64,000 nt of DNA. Source: Nectonema munidae. Taxonomy: Eukaryota; Nematomorpha; Nectonematoida; Nectonematidae. Position numbers and translations under genes: made by a program. Positions within the stretch are counted from its first letter, which is position 1. Every line of letters starts with the position of its first letter. The notes under the pieces are model-generated. The model saw nothing but the letters and a program-made list of their open reading frames with translations, was not told where the DNA came from and searched no databases. This document shows, piece by piece, positions 46,690 through 58,645 of the stretch. Location: assembly GCA_030549495.1 (NCBI GenBank), contig JAUIRK010000029.1, forward strand, positions 62,001 to 126,000, read 5' to 3'.

Positions 46690-47250
46690 ACTACGCTGAC
46701 CATATAAAAGCGGGCGTCAGGAGTTACTAAAAATCTTTTCACTGCCCAACCTATGCTTACTTTTACAAATTCAAACTACACATACACAACAACCCACTTT
46801 GCCGTTTTGGTTGCACAGAAATAGAAACACCAATACACATCATCCTTCTATGCCCCATCTTTCAAAACACACGAACCAAACTACTCAAATTCTGCCACTT
46901 ATATTTCAATGGTATCCCCAACCCCATTTATGACTTTCTATATCACCCTTCAATTCTCCAAGAACTCTCAATCCTGATAAACACAATAGAACCAAATCTT
47001 AAAGCACACCAAAATTTTATCCCTCCATCACCCAACTCCTAATCTCATATATCACCCCTTCAATACAACACTTCTACATTTCCTTCCTTTTATTTTGCTC
47101 CTTTAGAACATAACAACTAATTCGATTTTCCGTCACATAGAAACAACCAAGCAAAGCCATCCAAATCATAGCAATACAGCAAGCATATCAGCCAACGCTG
47201 AAAAGTGCTTAGAGATTTCCCTCACTCACTCACCCACACTATATAACCCA
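46690..47250 (+). mobile_element. 3' end of an R1/LOA/I-type LINE, upstream copy
   Basis: Reads NPLCRFGCTEIETPIHILLC, a C-x3-C...H...C knuckle like the C-terminal end of ORF2 in the copy that follows (LCRFNCNQHEIPHHLL at about 53125). It is a diverged relative sitting head to tail with it. Same strong lack of G on the plus strand. Confidence 0.6.
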
Positions 47251-47742
47251 TTTCTAAAATGTTCAATGGCTGTCAACGTCGCAAGAATATTTTTCTTTTA
47301 ATTTTATATTTTTTATACATAACATAGACTTTCTTACACACACACATAGAACATTCTAATAAACACACCTGTCATATATAAAAAAATCCTAGTTTTTCAT
47401 TTTTCTCCCTTTAACTTGTTTTTATCTTATTTTTTTTTATAATTTCCCACAACTATGGAACACAAACCGATACAAACTATCCACACAAACACCTCTCCCC
47501 TCACACCTAAACGACCATGTCCTGAAATCAAATCTCGAACACAAACAACCTCTCAAATTATCTCTAACATGTTTGATGACTTCAATTCTCACTATCCACT
47601 GAAGGCAGAATTAAATTCTACAAACTAAAATCTGACACCCTTTTAAACATTCCCTCAAACGTAGAAAGTAAACTTAATAGTCTCCCCAATACACAAAATT
47701 TCAAAACCACCAGTTATGTTTCTTCAACTGCTGCTACCCAAC

Positions 47743-48862
47743 CAGGCCCGTCGTCATGGGGGGGGGGGGGGGGGGGCCCCCCCCCCAATTCTGACTTGTG
47801 CCCCCCCCCCCAAATGGGGCACGAAAAAACGGCACTCAAAACTACTATTACAACAAAGCAATTAAAAAAGTTGGAACAACCATAACAATACATTTGATCA
47901 GACATTCTATTGCTTTTTTTTTTAAATTTCGGCTAAACTTAAAATGCAGTCGTGCTTTCTGTTGTTGGACACACGTCTGAAGATCATGATTCGAATGAGG
48001 CAGCAATGCAGAAGCGCATTTTGGTTGAAATGCTTGACATTTGCATGGGGGAATTAAGTAGACGGTTTTCGGAACGAAACTGTGCTCTCTCCACGTCCAT
48101 TTCCAACCTCTGGCCCGAAAACGAAGGCTTTCTTGATGTTGATAAGTTCAAAAACTTGCAGAGCTCATTAAATTATATCCACAGTCATCTTTGTTTGCAG
48201 CGGAATGCTTGGTGGCCAAAAATCTGATCCTCAAAGAGTTTGATGTCACCATGCACAAAGACATGGGAGATATCTGTTCGTTATTGTATCCCTTCCGAAC
48301 GGGATTCTCGTTGGTTTACCAACTGTACTCAGCTACACTTACCTTTGGTGCCAGTTCCGCTGTGTGTGAAGCATCCTTTTCCACACTAACGAGAGTGCTG
48401 ACATCCTATAGACGATCCATGACGCATCAGCGGAAAAGCAACCTTGTCCTCCTGTCGTTTTTGCGCGAATACACAAAGATTCTAGATTTTGATGAAGTAT
48501 TGAAAGACTTTGCAAAAAATAATCGAAAAATTCAGCTGTATTAGAAAGAAGTGATGTTCTATGCTGCAACTTGTTCCTTTTTTATATATTTTGAGCTTGT
48601 AAATAAATAACTGTTTGCTACTTTCAGTTTCTGGGTTTGTTTTTACAATTTTACTGATTAGATTAAAATTACTAGTAACATGCTTTGGGGTTTATTCTGA
48701 TATCTTCTGTTTCGTCCACCTGTTAACTGTCCGTCTGTGAGTGAGCATAGCTGTTGAAGCGGACGTTATGTATTTTTTCACTCCCTTAATAACTAAATTG
48801 GTGCCCCAAAATTTTTATGCGTGCCCCCCCCCCCCTGGACAAGTGTCCTGGCGACGGGCCTG
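47743..48862 (+). mobile_element. hAT copy 2, internally deleted, perfect 8-bp duplication
   Basis: Starts CAGGCCCGTCGTC, ends (reversed) CAGGCCCGTCGCC; TACCCAAC flanks it exactly at 47735-47742 and 48863-48870. Compared with copy 1 it lacks about 2.1 kb: AAATTTCGG joins TAAACTTAAA, equivalent to copy 1 positions near 14549 and 12452. It keeps both G/C-run ends, the distal coding part and the 3' non-coding region. It lies inside the LINE ORF1. Confidence 0.93.
47943..48543 (+). pseudogene. hAT transposase C-terminal part (copy 2)
   Basis: The frame from 47952 gives LSVVGHTSEDHDSNEAAMQK and ends CLQRNAWWPK; the frame from 48191 gives MFAAECLVAKNLILKEFDVT, then the hATC block AVCEASFSTLTRVLTSYRRS and KIQLY-stop at 48543. 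One frameshift links the two. The last 65 residues are identical by eye to copy 1. Confidence 0.85.
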
Positions 48863-49657
48863 TACCCAACCAACGATCATTACTAACTCATCTACGTCTC
48901 ATATACCCAACTTACTTCCTAAACCACAAAAAAAGCTAGACTTAAAACTCTTAATCCAAATAATTTCTAAGCAATCAACTAAATCCGGCACCGAAAGATT
49001 TTAAAAAATCCATAATCAAAAAAATGAAAGCCAAATCAAACCCTTTCACCATAAAAAACACCAGAAGCTCTAACGAAGGAACTCTTTCTCCTCAACCGCT
49101 AAAAAAACTGTTGTTTCTAAATTGAACAAAAACGGTATCACTACCAACGTTATTCCACCTTCTTATCCAACTTTCCTACTTCCAAGTATCCCTAAGGAAA
49201 TACCCCTAGACTCTCTATCCTAAATACTCTACGAAAATTACCCGCATATTAAATCCTTAGGTACACTCGAATCTTTAAAAAAATATATGAAAAGAGGGTA
49301 TCTATTCTCAAAACCATCTCTTATCGCCCTAGTAACTTGATAATAGTCAAATTCCTAATGGATAAACCTAAACCTAAATTCTAAACCTCTAAAATACTAA
49401 GACCCAAATTACATCAATGGGAAACCTGCCTCAAATTTAACGACACAACTTTATACTTCAAATTAAACTATCCCCACTGCGCTCACTGTGGTCAAAGCGA
49501 TCATTCTATTGCCTCTTTATCATCAAAAAAACCCTATAAGGCTAAAATGCTCTAATTGCAAACAACAACATTCAGCCTTCTCCCACTCATGCTCCTTTGG
49601 ACTACAACACACTACGAACCTAAATGAAAACCACGCAAACTAACTCAAAACCTTTGT

Positions 49658-52600
49658 ATGTTAAACATTCTCCACATAAATCTAAAGCACTCCAAAGCAT
49701 CTTGGTCGAACCTTTTCAAAATCCTACATACTAATACATTTAATATTATATCCATAAACGAGCCCTACACAAAAAACTCTTCTTTCCCTTCAATTCCTCC
49801 AAATTACACTGTACTACACGCCCTTACAGTAACTCATTATTCAGCCTGCATCATCATAAAATCATCTATACACGTTTCTTTTATTCATCAACACTCGACT
49901 CAAGAATACATATTTGTACTAATATTTAGCGAAAACTCACGCCTTATTTTCTGTTCACTCTATTCTGCCCCTTCGAATACACATGCCATTCCCTTAAACT
50001 TTTCTCACGATCTTAAAGCCACTCAAAACGTATCACCTCTTTACCTCAAAAATCATCACTTTATCATCAGCAATGATTGCAATTCCCGTTCTCTCTTGTG
50101 GGACTCCAAAGAAAATAAACGTGGAGCTCAACTCTTTTTTTCCTAGCCTCACACAATCTTTACATAGTCGATACATCCAAAGACCCCAATTTTTTGAAAA
50201 TTTTTAGACTCTCTTTTTAATCTCTATCATTCTATTAAAATTTACTAACAACAAAACCGCGTCAACATGTTGGCCTGACCATAGCCTCAAAAAACACATT
50301 GAAATTATTTACAACTCAAGCACACCATTTGATTCCGTCAATCTTTTTATAACTTAGAAAATTAATATAAAATCTTTCACAAGAATATCTAACCAATATA
50401 CAGCTAAAAATCGCTGGAGTACCTTCATAAATCAATTAAGTTCACAACTTCTCTCAAATATTCCCCATATAAATTCTCCCAGTGATCTTGATTCTGCAGC
50501 CCTTGCCCTCAACAACACAATTAAACTCGCCATCTCACTATCCACGCCAGCTAAACCATATTTACGCAGAAAACACACACATTTCTGGATTCCCTTCCTT
50601 ACCTCGCTTAAAAAATCCCTAAAACATTCTCTCAAAATACTTTGTAAAAACCATAACCCTTACAACATTGAACATTATTTTCAATATGAAAAATAGATAT
50701 ATGGCAGAAATAAATTCTGCAAAAAAAAGATTCTTGGAGAAAATTCTGCCCTTCCTCTCTTAAAAATCAATGGAACGTGATTAATTCCGTTCTCAAAAAT
50801 GGCAAAGCCTCTTCTCAACTCAATCCATTTCTACGATACATAATTTCCAACCATCCATCCTTTCTTTCAACACTTTTCCCTCAAGATTCTCATACATACG
50901 ATAACATAGTAAACCACTCTATACGCCAACATGTCTCCTCCTTATCATGCCTAAACTCATGGAAAATCTTTCCTCAAGTAAATCTAAATGAATTAGCCTC
51001 TGATATAAACAGTCTAAATCCTAAATCATCTCCAAATCCTTGACCTTATAAGCACAAAACATATCATAAAATCCTTCCATATATATTCACAATATCTCTT
51101 ACAATTATATAATAGTTGCCTAAAATTCTCCTTTTTCCCATCTATCTGAAAAATAGGTAAGATAATTTTACTCCCTAAAGCTAACAAAGACTTAAGCCTC
51201 ATATGCAACTGACGACCAATGACTATCCTCCCTACTTTATGAAAAATCATGGAAAAAATTCTACGTAAAAGATTTCTCTTTCACATCACCACATCTAACA
51301 GAATTAATCCCTTCCAAGTTGCATACCTCCCACACAAAAGTTCAGAATCCGCTCTATATAGACTCTCCTCTTACCTCGAAACAAACCTGCTATCCAAATT
51401 AACATCATTCGCCCCTTTTTAGTCGTCAATAACGCCTCCAATTCAGCATGGCATCTTGCAATCATTTTCAACATCAAAATGATCTTTCAAATCGGTGCCT
51501 TATATTCAAACACAATTCCCTCTCACTATCAACGACACAAGGTGGGTGCCTCTCCGATATCCTCTGGATTATACTTATAAACCCTCCCTTAATTATATTA
51601 GCCAACAAATCAGCCTTCTTTCAATGCTATTCAGATGATCTAAACTTCATTTTAACTCAAACTCTCAAAAAGGAAACATAATGAACATACTCTTTAACAC
51701 GTTGATTTTTGCAGCCGATTTATTAAAAGTAAAATTTAATTCAGCAAAATCAACCCTTATTCACTTTACACGAAAACATTCCCTTCACCTCTCACGATTA
51801 ACATCCAGCGATACTCTCATCCAACCATCTTCCTCCGTGAAATATTTAGGGCTTACCTTTCTATCAAACCTCAAATGGTCATCCCACTTCAAAAACCTAT
51901 ACAACAAACTATATTCAACTCTTTTCTCTCTTAGTAAAATTATATCTTATAAATGGGGCCTAAGTATTCCACACTCTTCATTTATATATAAATCAATCAT
52001 CCTACCCACGCTTGAGTATGTCATCCTTTCATGGGGCCTATCATTAAACTACCCCTCATCACTCACTTATTTAAATAAAATTCACCGCCTTTGCCTCATC
52101 ACAATGACCAGAGCATACAAAACATCCCTAATAGAATCTTAGAATTCTTCACAAACTGACTTCCTTTAACACTTCATCTCAAAGATACTGTTACCAAAAA
52201 ATATATCATGTCACGTATCGATCCAAATCCCTATCTAAGTCTTTCTATTTCCATAACACTCAAATTACTCCCTCTCAAACCTACTATAAATTTTTACTCC
52301 AACAATTTTCGTCTCCACTCAACAACATTCTCATCCAACTCAAAAGCTATCCACTACCTTTATTTTACCCTTCCTCACCATTACCTTTCTCTCTTCCCAA
52401 CTGTTTCATCATATCCATCGCTAAACTCCTAATTACGACCCGCTCCAGCTCAACTTCATTAAGAATATTACTGGTTAGCTCAAAAACCGCAAACAAATCT
52501 TTCTATGCTTTTGCACTCTTCAAAATATATTTTCTTTTCCATTTTTACTCAAAAACGTCTGGCATTGATCCCTCTCTTCCAACACACAGTGGTGAAGGCT

Positions 52601-53290
52601 ATGTCCTCATACATGCTTGCGATTACATAAGCCAAAATGAGTCCTTCTTTCGACATTACAACATACTATACTTTTTTAGAGAATCACAAAACATCATAAA
52701 AGACTTAAGCCTCAAACACAACATCCCATTCTTGACATAAACCTTTTTTCTAAATTCACCTATTTATCAAATTACTTTCAAATACACCTCTACTGGTGCT
52801 TAGCTCACTTAAACTTTCTAGAAAACACTTATGCAGATAAGCTAGCTAAAAAAGTACCTCTAAATACTCCTTACATCCGGTTACTTCATTTCCCCTAGAA
52901 ACCTATATTCCTCTTCTTAGATCTAACACTCAATACCTCAGACAAGAACTCATCCAATCATCACCCTCCATTTTCTTTCAACCTATAAACAATCCAAACC
53001 GAATTCTGGACATTTGGTCAAAAATGAAATTCTTCCCACCACGACCGCTAATCAGATTGCTATCCGAACACTGTCCCTACAATTCCTATATCTACCGTAT
53101 CAAAAAGTCACCAAGCAATCTTTGTAGATTCAACTGCAATCAACACGAAATACCTCATCATCTTTTACTTTCGGCTCCCACTAAAACCACGCAAGAACTT
53201 CTCTTCTTTCACTATCCGTCAAATCTCTCAATCGCCCACCATCTAATTTTTAATAACTACTTTTATATCCGAATCTCCTCAATGCTCTAA
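49658..53290 (+). pseudogene. LINE ORF2: endonuclease, reverse transcriptase, RNase H, zinc knuckle
   Basis: Order: AP endonuclease (49658-50146; MLNILHINLKHSKASW, ISINEPYT, SNDCNSRSLLWDS), linker with HPSFLSTLFPQD (50.85 kb), reverse transcriptase (about 51.1-52.1 kb; CYSDDLNFI catalytic box with Ser in place of the usual Ala, then VKYLGLTFLSNLKWSSHF), RNase H (52.6-52.9 kb; LENTYADKLAKK), and the C-terminal knuckle CRFNCNQHEIPHH (53.13 kb). RNase H plus this knuckle points to the R1/LOA/I side of the tree. At least ten stops or frameshifts break it. Confidence 0.72.
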
Positions 53291-54171
53291 ACTATCTCAT
53301 TATCTACATAGAGTCAAACTTGCAATCTCCGAACCCAGAGACTTCTCACACAACATCAACTCAAATAAAAAAAACCAATAAAAAGAAAATCTACAAAAAT
53401 AACTACCCTATTTTCTTTTATTTAAGACCTATATTCTTTAACAACCACCTACTACCCTTGCTCAATCAATCATTCTTTAACTACCACCTTAAAAATCCAG
53501 CTTCAAACTCCCTTAACAACTAACCCAAAAAAATAAGTTCTTCAAACTAATTCAATAACTAACCAATTTCTACAAAGCCCCTTACTCTTAATAAATTCCC
53601 AAGCCAAATAATTACAATTTTCTTAAATTTCAACATTATACCTTTTCAAGCAATAAATTCAAAATTTTATAGAAACACAAGATTTTGTTTCGATAAATTG
53701 CTATTTTAATGTTGTTTAGTATAATAAATCAGTACAAAACAGAATATATAAGAAAACTTTATTTTTAAATTCAATCTATAATGATTCGAAACAAAAACAG
53801 AAATTTTATTTAAAATTTGAAACATATTTGTGGAGACTTGGCGTAAACCTCACATTTGATCTAAACGTTAAGATATTTCCAAAACCTAAATGCGAATACT
53901 GAGTCTAAAAATGAAACAACATGGTTGATTTGATATAAAAACAAATATTTTATTTAAAATTTGAAAAATTATTACAGATATAAACCGCACAAAGGATATT
54001 TATGCATTATCAATTAATATGATAAAAGCTTTTGATAACGCGCTACTAAAATCATTTATATTTTTTATAATAAATGTAATCTTAGGGTGAATATCCCCAG
54101 ATTCTACTAATTTAAACTTCAGGTGATGTGCAGTTGCCTATAAACCAGCATATGTGGCTTATGTATGGCCC

Positions 54172-54282
54172 CCAAATACCTTCCAATATGCTTGCCCCCC
54201 TAAATTCCTTGCTGCCCCCCCCCCCCCCAAATACCTTCCAATATGCTTGCCCCCCTAAATTCCTTGCATACTCCCCCCCCCC
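54172..54282 (+). repeat. 55-bp tandem duplication
   Basis: CCAAATACCTTCCAATATGC followed by TTGCCCCCCTAAATTCCTTGC occurs at 54172 and again at 54227, each copy followed by a C run. Confidence 0.85.
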
Positions 54283-55139
54283 CCCCCCCCAACTTCCATT
54301 TTTGGATAATTTTGGGGCACGTGCCCCCCTCTATTAATCTTTGCCCCCCCCCCCTAAAATTTTGGGTTTTGCCCCATGCACTTTTTAAAGGAAAAATAAA
54401 TAAGCAAAAATTGTACACAATAATCTTATATAAATGCTGATGTATGTGTATGTATAATATGAGATTTATATAGGTTTTTATACAGAAATACTTCATGCTT
54501 TTCAGCAAAGTAATATAAGATATAAAGTAATTATGAAAACTGTGCTTTTTAATCACATATGCCTCTGCATAGCTTTGAGAGAAAAAGAAAAAAAGACAAA
54601 AATCTACTCATTCTTCAATCATTGTCAAATGTAGCTCCAGAAGTATTCTCTTTCTATTTTTCTCTAACAAGATTTTTGAGAGATATCGGATGCATGCCTA
54701 ATACATATACATACTATATATAATGAAAGACAACACAGAGCAAAATGATCGTGAAAACTGTCTTTTTATATCACATATGCTAGTACGTAGATTATGGGAA
54801 AGAGAGAAAAAGAAAGACAGCGATATCTGCACTCCTCAATTGCCTTTTGCTTATTGCCAAAATGAAAAAATTTTCTAGATCCTTCAAAACTGAGTCCGGT
54901 TTTTAATTTGCTTGATTTCAATAGAGATTTTAGCCTTCTTCGGTCACAATGTGTAGTAAATTTAGGATTCTTTATTAAATTTTTTGCAATTTTTTATTAT
55001 TTGATTTAAGGTCACAAAGAATTACTTAAAAAAAGCTGGATTTTTCTAGTAAACTAAAAATAGAAAATGTAATTATGCCAATAACTCTAATACAAGAAGC
55101 AATAAAAGAAGTTTTTTCTACATATACAGGTAGCTTCTA

Positions 55140-55450
55140 TTCTATGTTATATTGAAATTCTTTAGCAAACTATTTTTGATAGCTGCACTAACTCTTGGTA
55201 TAAGTACTTCTTCTTGTGAGAGAAGTTTCTCTACTCTCACAAAAGAATATTTACTACACAACCTCAAGCAATGCAGTTTGAAAGAAAAGAAAATCTAATA
55301 ATTCTATCTGTAGAAAAAAAATATCTACAAAAGATATCATTTGAAAAATTTATAAATGAATTTTCCAAGGTTTCCAGGCAGATTCATGTCTTATTTCATG
55401 CGGAGTCTGAAACTGAATCTAATTTTGTAACATTTAAAAATATTTTCTAA
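55140..55450 (+). pseudogene. hATC dimerisation-domain fragment
   Basis: AALTLGISTSSCERSFSTLT (from 55182), then after one frameshift ENLIILSVEKKYLQKISFEK and FINEFSKVSRQIH to a stop at 55448-55450. This is the C-terminal end of a hAT transposase of the same broad type as copy 1 but a different family. Confidence 0.75.
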
Positions 55451-55942
55451 AAAATAAATTTTTTGCAAATGTGTTTCTTTGCCCCATTTCAGCCCCCTTG
55501 AAATTTTGCTTTAGCGCGGGCACTGTGTATGGATGGCGCTATCTCCACAACATTGTAAGATCTTTCAACTATCTCACAATGGATGTAAAAATAATTACTA
55601 GTTTACTTATGCTAGTTTAATCTGCGGACATAAAAATCTTCAAATAATTTAATTCTTCAAAAGAAGATAGAAGCACATTAAACTTTAAATATAATGAACA
55701 TACATGTAGTAAATTTTGTATCATAAAAAGTCTGAAAATATATATAAATAACCTCGGACTCTATTTACTTGTTTTCATTTTATTACGCACACATTTTCAA
55801 TTTCAATTACGAAATTTATCAGTGTAATACAAAGACAAAATCACATTTATTTATTCCAAGATTTAAATCTAATAAATGCAATCAAACAATTGGCTATAAA
55901 TTCTGATTTTATTAAAATATTTCAATAGTATAAATTTAGCTA

Positions 55943-56120
55943 ATGTTGGTTGGTTGGAGATATCAAAGCACTTTCAGCCGCAAGACTATATGCTTCCATT
56001 ATGCTCAATATGGTTAATCGCAGTTTTTTGAAGTTGTTTTTAAGAGTTGGGAGCCTTATGGAGCGAACCCTGACCTTCAACTGTTAAGCTGAGAGGTACA
56101 CCCTAACAACCATTAAGGTT
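55943..56120 (-). mobile_element. tRNA-derived SINE, second family
   Basis: Minus strand: TGGTTGTTAGGGTG (A-box-like), GGGTTCGCTCC (B-box-like), ending in CCAACCAACCAAC. The tail differs from the TTTACC-tailed family. From 56121 to 57100 I see only AT-rich sequence. Confidence 0.5.
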
Positions 56121-57115
56121 ATATCAGAGGTTATGTATTAACATAAAAATGTTTTAAAAAAATATATTAAAAATTGTTAGTAAAAACATAGGATATTCCT
56201 TGTACTATAAAAAACCCTTTTCTTGCTCAAATGAATAGCTTTGTTTATAATTTATATGTTATTTATATAAATTTATGGAAATAAGATTTATGAACCAACT
56301 TAACTGAAATTTAGGGGAAGTGGATTAATAGGTGATACTATTTGAACATTTTGAACTATTTGAGAAAAATCTTGTGTTTATCAAAGCAGTTTGACAGAAG
56401 TTAATTTTAATCTGCCTTTTACTTAACCTGCTCTATACCTCCTATTATATTTTGTATTAGAAATAGATTTATATTTTTCACTTCAACATAGTTTGTTTCT
56501 TAAATGAAGCGATATAGTATCTGTCAAAACGGGTTTTGTCTCTAACGACTCCCTTCCAGCAGTGACTAAAACTTTAGCTAAAGGAAAACTTTTTTTTATT
56601 TAAACATACTTTTTCACTGTATTATGCGACCTTGATCACTGCGACATAGGACCATAAATTCACTTTTTTTTAATTTTTGCGACTTTCTGTTTAAATTTCT
56701 AATTTTTACCAGTTTTAAAATGGCGTTTTCTGGTAAAATTTTTCTTACATTATAAATCGGTGGCCCTCAAATATTTAGAAAATTTTTGTATAAAAAATTT
56801 GTATATTTTTGTGGTGGTGAGCAGTGAAAATTTTTAGAATTGGAGGTAGAGGGCAGAACAAATGGTAAAAATTTTTTTAAGAAATCTCATAAATAAGGTT
56901 AACATTTTACCTAATCTTTTTGTTATTTATAAGTTTTTTTTAATTATCGTAAAAAACCATATATGTTTGATTAAATCCTTCACGTTTTAAAACTACAAAG
57001 TTTTCAATATATTTGATCTCTTAAATTTAAATAAATTTTGAAAAAATTAAAGAACTAGTTGTGGTTGAATACTGAGAAAATTATCAAGAAATCTATTGAT
57101 TTATCATCAGTGTTA

Positions 57116-57195
57116 CAGGGGCGCACATTCGTGAGGAGGGGGGTGTATTTTTAGTGGGACCCCAAACAAGGGGCGCACATCCGGAAAGGGGGGTT
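57116..57195. repeat. Duplicated GGGGCGCACAT end, possible hAT terminus
   Basis: CAGGGGCGCACATTCG at 57116 and GGGGCGCACATCCGG at 57170, each followed by a G run. It could be two superimposed termini of a MITE; the partner end was not found. Confidence 0.3.
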
Positions 57196-57458
57196 CTAGA
57201 GTTGCTGCTTGTTTATAAAACATGTATGATGATCGTATTATAGAATGTAATGATCATTCGAATACATGATAATGTAAGATAAGAGAATAAACGAAGGAAT
57301 GCAGACTTTCGAATCAATCAAACATCATTCCAAGCTGCTCTGAAATTCCTATTAGATTTTCTCATCTTCTGTCACAGTGATTCTCTTTCTGTCTCCTCTG
57401 TTTTTCTCTTCCGCTTTCTCTGCTAAAACTCAATCATTCACTCAAGCTCTCTTCTCTC

Positions 57459-57665
57459 CAGTGACGTAGCAGCTAGGCTGGGGCATAAGGGGCCGTGCCC
57501 ACTCTTCTAACTACCTTATGGTGCCCCCATGCGATTTCTTATGCGATATCAGTTTTCGAAAATTTCTCCAATGAAATGATCAAGAAAGTATAAATAATGT
57601 TGCTCAAGTTTTTTGTTTTTAAAATTGTGCCCCCCCCCTATCAACTTTTTCTGGCTACGCCACTG
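57459..57665. mobile_element. hAT-type MITE (207 bp)
   Basis: Starts CAGTGACGTAGCAGC, ends reversed CAGTGGCGTAGCCAG; duplication CTTCTCTC (57451-57458) and CTTCTGTC (57666-57673), one mismatch. It contains a run of nine C. Confidence 0.85.
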
Positions 57666-58487
57666 CTTCTGTCTAATTTGCATTTAGAATTAAATTAAAA
57701 TAGTTTTCAATCGTTACAATTTTATATCAATGAATATTGTTAGACTCGCGCTAAGAATTTTTTTTCAACAAAGGTCACTTAATCTTTATCACTACATTTG
57801 CTATATTTGAAAACTTTAATTTTTTCAATAGCTATTTTGGAATGAATATTTTACCTAGCTATTCAGTTTAAAAGCAAAAATACTCTATTTGTTTAATATT
57901 TTAGCAGAGATATTTTTATAATGTTGGATTGTTAAATTTTGTAAGTAACACTGTACATAATTAATTAAATCATTTTTTTTAAAAAATTTGTTGATTATTA
58001 TAATAAAAATATAATATCGAAACAAAATGTTTCAGTTGCTAAAAATGTACTTAATCTATTTATAACAGCTGTCAGAATTTTATTTGTAGGCAGAAATAGT
58101 CAAAAAACGCAATGATTTTCTTGTTCTCGTATACTATGATTTTTATGATTTATGTTAGTAAATAGTTTTTTAATGATTTTGTGTTCTTAGACTTCAATAA
58201 TTCTATGAAAAGTGATTAAACTACCAATTTTTGTATACTATGATTCCTTACAAAATGTAAAAAATACAAGCGTTACCAAATCAGCCTATAAGAGTTAGCT
58301 ACTTTAACGTTGGCTTTTGCTGCTTATAAAATATCAAATAAACTATCTCATTCTTTATGCTTCCTATTATTTGAAATTATTCTGAGAACAGGCAGTTTCA
58401 TTTTAAAATAGTGAAAATCGCTTTATTCGTTTATTTTGCCTCTTTCCCTCTTATGTTAATTATGTAGCAAATTTTTCAATTTTCAGT

Positions 58488-58645
58488 AAAAGGTAAAGGG
58501 TAAAGATACCGTGGGTGTGTTTTCATTTACAAGGCACTGATGTACCGCTTATGTCAAATTATGAACAAATTGGTATCGATGAGGAATCGAATCCAGAGGC
58601 TTCCAAGCTGAGTCCATCATCTCAACCAACCTGCCATGCCACCCA
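58488..58645 (-). mobile_element. tRNA-derived SINE, TTTACC-tailed family
   Basis: Same layout as 7602-7760: GGTAAAG(A/G)TACCGTGGG, GTTTTCAT, AAGGCAC and TACCGCTT blocks, with B-box GGATTCGATTCC on the minus strand. More diverged. The open frame at 58515-58733 is the antisense of this SINE plus flank and is not a gene. Confidence 0.65.

Larger units (their letters stand above)
47455..49645 (+). pseudogene. LINE ORF1 (gag-like, zinc knuckles), split by hAT
   Basis: ATG at 47455 opens MEHKPIQTIHTNTSPLTPKR. After the hAT the text resumes with PTIITNSSTSHIPNLLPKP, and near the end shows CAHCGQSDHSIAS and, in another frame, CSNCKQQHSAFSHSC: two CCHC-like knuckles as in R1/Jockey/I ORF1 proteins. 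Broken by several stops. Confidence 0.6.
47260..53645 (+). mobile_element. R1/LOA/I-type non-LTR retrotransposon, near full length, decayed
   Basis: ORF1 starts about 47455 and ends before 49650; ORF2 runs 49658 to about 53290. The plus strand is rich in A, C and T and very poor in G over the whole element. Interrupted at 47743-48862 by a hAT. The start is estimated from the end of the upstream copy. Many stops and frameshifts. Confidence 0.75.
54131..55525 (+). mobile_element. hAT remnant with C-run ends
   Basis: The right end reversed is CAGTGCCCGCGC; the left may be CAGTTGCC at 54131. The flanks do not give a clear 8-bp duplication, so the left limit is uncertain. It has four C runs of 9-18 bases between 54196 and 54352. 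It holds a hATC fragment near its right end and no other domain. Confidence 0.55.

Noticed and set aside
54128-54556. Pro- and Gly-rich open frames
   Set aside because: Same cause: C runs of a hAT remnant, not a gene.
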